Positions 4,949-7,553 of a DNA stretch of 7,553 nt are shown in pieces. The translations under genes were made by a program, and so were the position numbers. The notes under the pieces are model-generated. The model was given only the letters and a program-made list of their open reading frames with translations, ran no database searches and was not told the origin of the DNA. The stretch's first letter is position 1; the number at the start of each line of letters is the position of its first letter. The stretch comes from a bacterium (GTDB lineage Bacteria > UBA9089 > CG2-30-40-21 > SBAY01), in the NCBI GenBank assembly GCA_040757115.1, contig JBFLYA010000181.1, positions 1 through 7,553 of the forward strand, written 5' to 3'.

Positions 4949-6232
4949 ATGATGATGATTATGGTTGCAGTTGTATTTGTGCTTGCCTACACAATGATAG
5001 CCTTTGAATATTCGCTGAAGATTAACAAATCTGCCATTGCCCTGCTTGCCGCAGGCTTGATGTGGACACTGTATTCTTTTGCCAGCCCGCTTGGAGTGGA
5101 AGTCGTAAACCATCAGCTTACCGAAAATTTGGCTGAAACAGCGGCAGTCGTATTCTTTCTTATATGCGCTATGACTATTGTGGAAATAATTGACTCCCAT
5201 GGAGGGTTTGAAGTCATTACCTCGCGGATTAAGGCAAAAAAACTCTTAAGCCTGCTCTGGATTATCGGATTCATTACTTTTTATCTATCAGCAATTCTCG
5301 ATAATATGGCCACAACTATCGCGATGATTGCCTTAATGAAGCGATTGCTCAAGGAACGTAAGCAGAGACTCTTTTTTGCAGGCATCATCGTCATTGCGGC
5401 AAATGCAGGCGGAGCATGGAGTCCTATGGGCGATATAACCACTACTATGCTCTGGATAGGCGGACAGATTTCCACTGTTAATATTATAAAAGGTGTATGG
5501 CTTCCTTCTATGCTCAATTTGGTGGTTCCCCTTATAATAACTTCTTTCTTCCTGAAGGGAAACATTGTGCCGCCAGATGATATAGAAGATAGAGCGACAA
5601 ACATCTCGCAATTTGAGAAAAACCTGATGTTTTTTATTGGTATAGGTGCTTTGATTTTTGTCCCGATATTCAAGGCAATAACGCATTTACCTCCCTATCT
5701 TGGCATTCTGTTTACTCTTGGCATAGTCTCGCTGACCAGCAATATCCTGCATCGCCATAAGTCTGATGAGGAAAAAGAGCATCTCACCCTAACCAGGGCG
5801 CTTAAGAAAATTGATATGGCATCGGCTATATTCTTTATAGGCATTTTGCTTGCTGTGGCTACGCTTTCCGCAAATGGCATGCTTCCTGCTCTGGGGCATT
5901 GGCTTGATGCTAAAATCGGTAGTCAGGCTCTAATTGTCATTATCGTGGGGTTTGCTTCAGCAATAGTAGGTAATATTCCTCTTGTAGCGGCTTCTATGGG
6001 AATGTATCCTCTTTGTCAATTTCCGCAGGACTCTCTTATTTGGGAGATTATGGCTTATTGTACCGGTACCGGAGGTTCGATTTTGATAATCGGTTCAGCG
6101 GCGGGTGTGGCGGCAATGGGTTTAGAGAAAATCGAGTTCTTCTGGTATGCCAGCCGTATTGGTCCTCTTGCCTTTATTGGATATTTTTGCGGAATAGTGG
6201 CTTATCTAATTCAGTATAATCTCCTGCATTGA
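4949..6232 (+). CDS. nhaD: NhaD-type Na+/H+ antiporter
   Basis: This is an inner-membrane Na+(Li+)/H+ antiporter of the NhaD family within the ArsB/NhaD permease group. The 427 residues form about 11-12 membrane segments, a normal length. Family motifs are VEIIDSHGGF (E79), AILDNMATTIAM (D118, N119), AANAGGAWSPMGDITTTMLW (N152, D162, T164, T165) and FFIGILLAVATL. The second half of the symmetric pair appears as SAIVGNIPLVAASMGMYP (S337, N342). In family members as I recall them this last motif reads DN, and here the Asp is Gly341 (GGT at 5969-5971); the equivalent Asp of Vibrio cholerae NhaD was reported important for activity. The ATG at 4949 is chosen because AGGAG (4938-4942) lies 6 nt upstream. 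Upstream in-frame Met codons at 4883 and 4886 fall in the low-complexity hairpin and lack a ribosome site. The gene looks richer in G+C than its neighbours, so acquisition by transfer is possible. Confidence 0.92.
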   Translation: MMMIMVAVVFVLAYTMIAFEYSLKINKSAIALLAAGLMWTLYSFASPLGVEVVNHQLTENLAETAAVVFFLICAMTIVEIIDSHGGFEVITSRIKAKKLLSLLWIIGFITFYLSAILDNMATTIAMIALMKRLLKERKQRLFFAGIIVIAANAGGAWSPMGDITTTMLWIGGQISTVNIIKGVWLPSMLNLVVPLIITSFFLKGNIVPPDDIEDRATNISQFEKNLMFFIGIGALIFVPIFKAITHLPPYLGILFTLGIVSLTSNILHRHKSDEEKEHLTLTRALKKIDMASAIFFIGILLAVATLSANGMLPALGHWLDAKIGSQALIVIIVGFASAIVGNIPLVAASMGMYPLCQFPQDSLIWEIMAYCTGTGGSILIIGSAAGVAAMGLEKIEFFWYASRIGPLAFIGYFCGIVAYLIQYNLLH

Positions 6233-6277
6233 GACTTGAATGCTTCACCGAGAATTGCTGAGGGTTAAGGATTTTTG

Positions 6278-6306
6278 TTGACAATAGGGAAAGATTATGG
6301 TAACAT
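6278..6306 (+). promoter_or_regulatory. Promoter of the TauE/SafE leader transcript
   Basis: TTGACA (6278-6283), 17 nt, TAACAT (6301-6306), with TG of an extended -10 at 6298-6299. It matches the 4515-4543 promoter in -35, spacer length and the TATGGTA junction. The predicted start is near 6313, within a small palindrome (CCCA, TAA, TGGG at 6309-6319) that could be an operator or a 5' hairpin. The leader to the ATG at 6937 is about 620 nt and includes element copies 3 and 4. It begins only 45 nt after the nhaD stop, and no clear intrinsic terminator separates them. Confidence 0.65.
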
Positions 6307-6433
6307 ATTCCCATAATGGGCAAAAGTGAAGGTAATATCTGAATTCGAGCAAAGCAAGAATTCGTAAGAATGTTGCGTCCGCAAAATGTTGCGAAGCAAA
6401 AAATGTCCCCAAAAGCAAATTACTATCAGTGGA

Positions 6434-6478
6434 GGAGAAACGCTCATGCCCCTGCAGGGCACAAATGACGATGAAAAT
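6434..6478 (+). ncRNA. Conserved leader element, copy 3 (candidate structured RNA)
   Basis: 45 nt, differing from copy 1 at only two positions, both in the 3' flank (CAAATGACG versus CAAACGAAG). The hairpin TGCCC (6447-6451) with GGGCA (6457-6461) is the same. GAGGAG precedes it, as in copy 1, not CTATTTTC as in copies 2 and 4. So copy 3 is to copy 4 what copy 1 is to copy 2: the promoter-proximal member of a pair. A 25-codon frame from ATG 6446 to TAA 6521 shares its first 11 codons' sense with copy 1 (TN, acidic, DEN) and may be incidental. Confidence 0.6.
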
Positions 6479-6500
6479 AGGGAGGGAACACACCCCTACA

Positions 6501-6516
6501 CCCCTCTCAAGAGGGG
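6501..6516. repeat. CCCCTC/GAGGGG hairpin
   Basis: Six G-C-rich pairs (6501-6506 with 6511-6516) around TCAA. It is followed by AATATAAC and not a T-run, so an intrinsic terminator is unlikely. A similar hairpin, CCCCCTT with AAGGGGG, lies at 6761-6778 before element copy 4. Confidence 0.55.
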
Positions 6517-6567
6517 AATATAACAGTTATTAGTCAAAACTTTACTCAGAGTGGATAATAAAAAAAT

Positions 6568-6708
6568 CCCAAATCTCAAGCACCAAATTCCACATACCAA
6601 AAAGCGAATTAGAGATTAGTGAATTAGAGATTAGATTTTACTAATTCGCTAATTCGCTTAATTCACTAATTCACTAATTGGAATTTGGAATTTGTGATTT
6701 GGAATTTC
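6568..6708. repeat. Long low-complexity inverted repeat in the nhaD-TauE spacer
   Basis: The left arm (6568-6634) is built of CCAAATTCC-type phrases, then GAATTAG and GATTAG units. The right arm (6641-6708) is CTAATTCGC and ATTCACTAATT units, then GGAATTTGG phrases. Both phrase types thus appear in mirrored order around a 6-nt loop. AGCGAATTAG (6603-6612) is exactly complementary to 6641-6650. The outer phrases are the same family as 1-80. No coding potential is seen here. Confidence 0.65.
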
Positions 6709-6760
6709 AGAGCCATATCTATGTCAAATTTTGATTAATAAGTGCTATACAACCCCCTAC

Positions 6761-6787
6761 CCCCCTTTGTTAAGGGGGAATAAACTT
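6761..6787 (+). repeat. CCCCCTT/AAGGGGG hairpin and the shared 16-mer AAGGGGGAATAAACTT
   Basis: CCCCCTT (6761-6767) pairs with AAGGGGG (6772-6778) around TGTT. The second arm begins the 16-mer at 6772-6787 that is identical to 4724-4739 in the nhaD leader. It marks the start of the leader segment shared by the two transporter genes. There is no T-run after the stem. Confidence 0.6.
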
Positions 6788-6808
6788 ATGGTCTGTGGTC
6801 TATTTTCC

Positions 6809-6857
6809 GGAGAAACGCTCATGCCCACAGGGAGTGGGCACAAAGGAGGATGAAAAT
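6809..6857 (+). ncRNA. Conserved leader element, copy 4 (candidate structured RNA next to the TauE gene)
   Basis: This copy is 49 nt, 4 nt longer than the others, and all extra bases are inside the hairpin. TGCCCAC (6822-6828) pairs with GTGGGCA (6834-6840) around AGGGA, a 7-bp stem. The flanks are unchanged. CTATTTTCC (6800-6808) precedes it, and TGAAAAT (6851-6857) can pair either with ATTTTC of that box or with ATTTTCA at 6920-6926 beside the ribosome site. The 4-nt expansion breaks the reading frame of the internal ATG, so a conserved peptide cannot explain this copy. Confidence 0.65.
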
Positions 6858-6863
6858 CGGGCA

Positions 6864-6912
6864 TAGAGATTAGAGATTAGCAAGAGTGCAGGTTCTAATT
6901 CTCTAATCTCTA
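6864..6912 (+). promoter_or_regulatory. AGAGATTAG/CTAATCTCT hairpin before the TauE ribosome site
   Basis: Seventeen bases at 6864-6880 (AGAGATTAG units) pair with 6895-6912 with a single T bulge and a 14-nt loop. The hairpin sits between the TGAAAAT of element copy 4 and the CTATTTTCA (6918-6926) that overlaps AGGAG (6926-6930), and would bring those two segments together. It occupies the same place as the purine/pyrimidine hairpin before nhaD, although its sequence is unrelated. Confidence 0.65.
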
Positions 6913-6936
6913 ATTAACTATTTTCAGGAGACCTTT

Positions 6937-7419
6937 ATGAAAAACCGATTACTAAGATTTTTATTCATTGCAGTAGTTTTCCTAACATTATTCTCAATAG
7001 CAAGTAGTGTATATGGTTCTACCGAACCATATACACTACCAGCAACAGAAAAAGATTTACAGCTTCCATGGTGGGCATGGTCAATTATTTTACTCGTCTT
7101 CACATTTATACTTGGAATTCTGGCTGTACTTGGCGGCGTTGGAGGTGGTGTCTTGTTCGTCCCGCTTGTTGGAGGATTTTTCCCCTTTCATATTGACTTT
7201 GTCAGGGGCGCTGGTCTTATAGTAGCACTCTCTGGCACCCTTGCAGCAGGCCCTGGACTTCTCAAGAGAAATCTTGCAAGTCTGCGTCTTGCCCTTCCAG
7301 TAGCACTGATTGCATCAACAGTAGCAATAGTAGGCGCAATGATAGGGCTTGCCCTTCCTGCATATTTAGTCAATATCCTTCCCGGTACAACCATAATACT
7401 CGATGTTCAAATTTTTTAG
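6937..7419 (+). CDS. TauE/SafE-family membrane exporter, truncated at the C-terminus
   Basis: This is the N-terminal part of a TauE/SafE-type anion exporter, a family linked to sulfite, sulfoacetate or related sulfur compounds. The substrate here is not known. A signal-peptide-like N-terminus (residues 1-27, charged start, hydrophobic core, VYG then S) is followed by a short outside segment and membrane helices from about 46. The glycine-rich motif LAVLGGVGGGVLFVPLVGG (62-80) marks the family, and PGLLKRNLASLRLALPVAL continues it. Similarity fades after NILPGTTIIL (about residue 155), where helix continuation is expected; instead the frame reads DVQIF and stops. At 160 residues it is well below the usual 250-400, so it is probably non-functional, broken by an insertion or rearrangement near 7402. 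ATG 6937 has AGGAG (6926-6930) 6 nt upstream. A perfect 16-bp palindrome lies in the codons just after the signal peptide. Confidence 0.75.
   Translation: MKNRLLRFLFIAVVFLTLFSIASSVYGSTEPYTLPATEKDLQLPWWAWSIILLVFTFILGILAVLGGVGGGVLFVPLVGGFFPFHIDFVRGAGLIVALSGTLAAGPGLLKRNLASLRLALPVALIASTVAIVGAMIGLALPAYLVNILPGTTIILDVQIF
7004..7039 (+). repeat. Perfect 16-bp inverted repeat inside the TauE coding sequence
   Basis: GTAGTGTATATGGTTC (7004-7019) is the exact reverse complement of 7024-7039, with TACC as the loop. It covers codons 23-35, at and just after the predicted signal peptidase site, in frame and without stops. In mRNA it would form a very stable hairpin early in the coding region. Confidence 0.85.
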
Positions 7420-7553
7420 TTTTAGAGGCATAAAGTCCTTATTTTTATTTTAGCTCAAGTGAGACAATATGCTGTTCTCCATTTCAAGAAAGGGGTTGAT
7501 TCCAAATGTCCCCACTCTCGATTGACCATATGTTTCTTAGAAGCAGTTAATTG
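7402..7553. other. Unassigned sequence after the TauE breakpoint, possibly the edge of another mobile element
   Basis: From about 7402 the sequence no longer fits a TauE continuation and becomes T-rich. One minus-strand frame is open from the window edge to a TGA at 7455-7457 (33 codons, ending KWRTAYCLT). A plus-strand frame is open from 7428 to the edge without a start codon or ribosome site. The arrangement would fit the 3' end of a leftward transposase whose element starts near 7402, but I recognise no family and the partner end lies outside the window. Confidence 0.3.

Noticed and set aside
6501-6787. Intrinsic terminators at the CCCCTC/GAGGGG and CCCCCTT/AAGGGGG hairpins
   Set aside because: Neither stem is followed by a run of T; AATATAAC and AATAAACTT follow instead.
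4583-6857. CRISPR array from the repeated 45-nt element
   Set aside because: Only four copies, spaced 160-1600 nt apart with a gene between them; no regular spacers and no cas genes.

Overview
This is an AT-rich bacterial window with four protein genes, separated by long intergenic tracts full of low-complexity and inverted repeats. Shine-Dalgarno sequences (GGAG/AGGAG) and sigma-70-type promoters are easy to find. The gene content (IS1634-like transposase, DUF2723 membrane protein with TPR, NhaD antiporter, TauE/SafE-like exporter) and the spacers of repeated short phrases suggest an uncultivated, anaerobe-type bacterial lineage such as an Omnitrophota- or Desantisbacteria-like candidate phylum. 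That assignment is an inference at low confidence.

Layout. Positions 1-80 are a GGAATTTGG-type low-complexity repeat. Positions 172-2187 are a probable insertion sequence with a minus-strand DDE transposase (238-1977), its own promoter, and imperfect 20-bp terminal inverted repeats. The right end of this element supplies two of the three bases of the stop codon of the next gene. That gene (2186-4102, minus) is a DUF2723 multi-spanning GT-C-type glycosyltransferase with a C-terminal TPR. Its promoter lies so close to the ATG that the mRNA is predicted to be leaderless. Positions 4140-4948 are a large divergent spacer with a four-way-junction repeat, a long inverted repeat, a plus-strand promoter and two copies of a 45-nt element. 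nhaD follows (4949-6232, plus). Positions 6233-6936 are a second long spacer with a near-identical promoter, two more copies of the element and more inverted repeats. It leads into a truncated TauE/SafE gene (6937-7419). Positions 7402-7553 look foreign to that gene.

The most interesting feature is the shared 5' leader of the two transporter genes. Each has a TTGACA-N17 promoter with an extended -10, then two copies of a 45-49 nt element whose central hairpin changes sequence but keeps its pairing. Next comes a low-complexity hairpin, then CTATTTTCAGGAG (Shine-Dalgarno) 6 nt before the ATG. The 3' end of the element (TGAAAAT, or TGAAAATAG before nhaD) can pair either with a CTATTTTC just upstream of the element or with the CTATTTTCA that overlaps the Shine-Dalgarno. 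These two pairings exclude each other. That is the expected logic of a riboswitch or other cis-acting RNA regulator. I could not match the element to a known RNA class from memory. Because one target is a Na+/H+ antiporter, ion-sensing classes are the first to compare.
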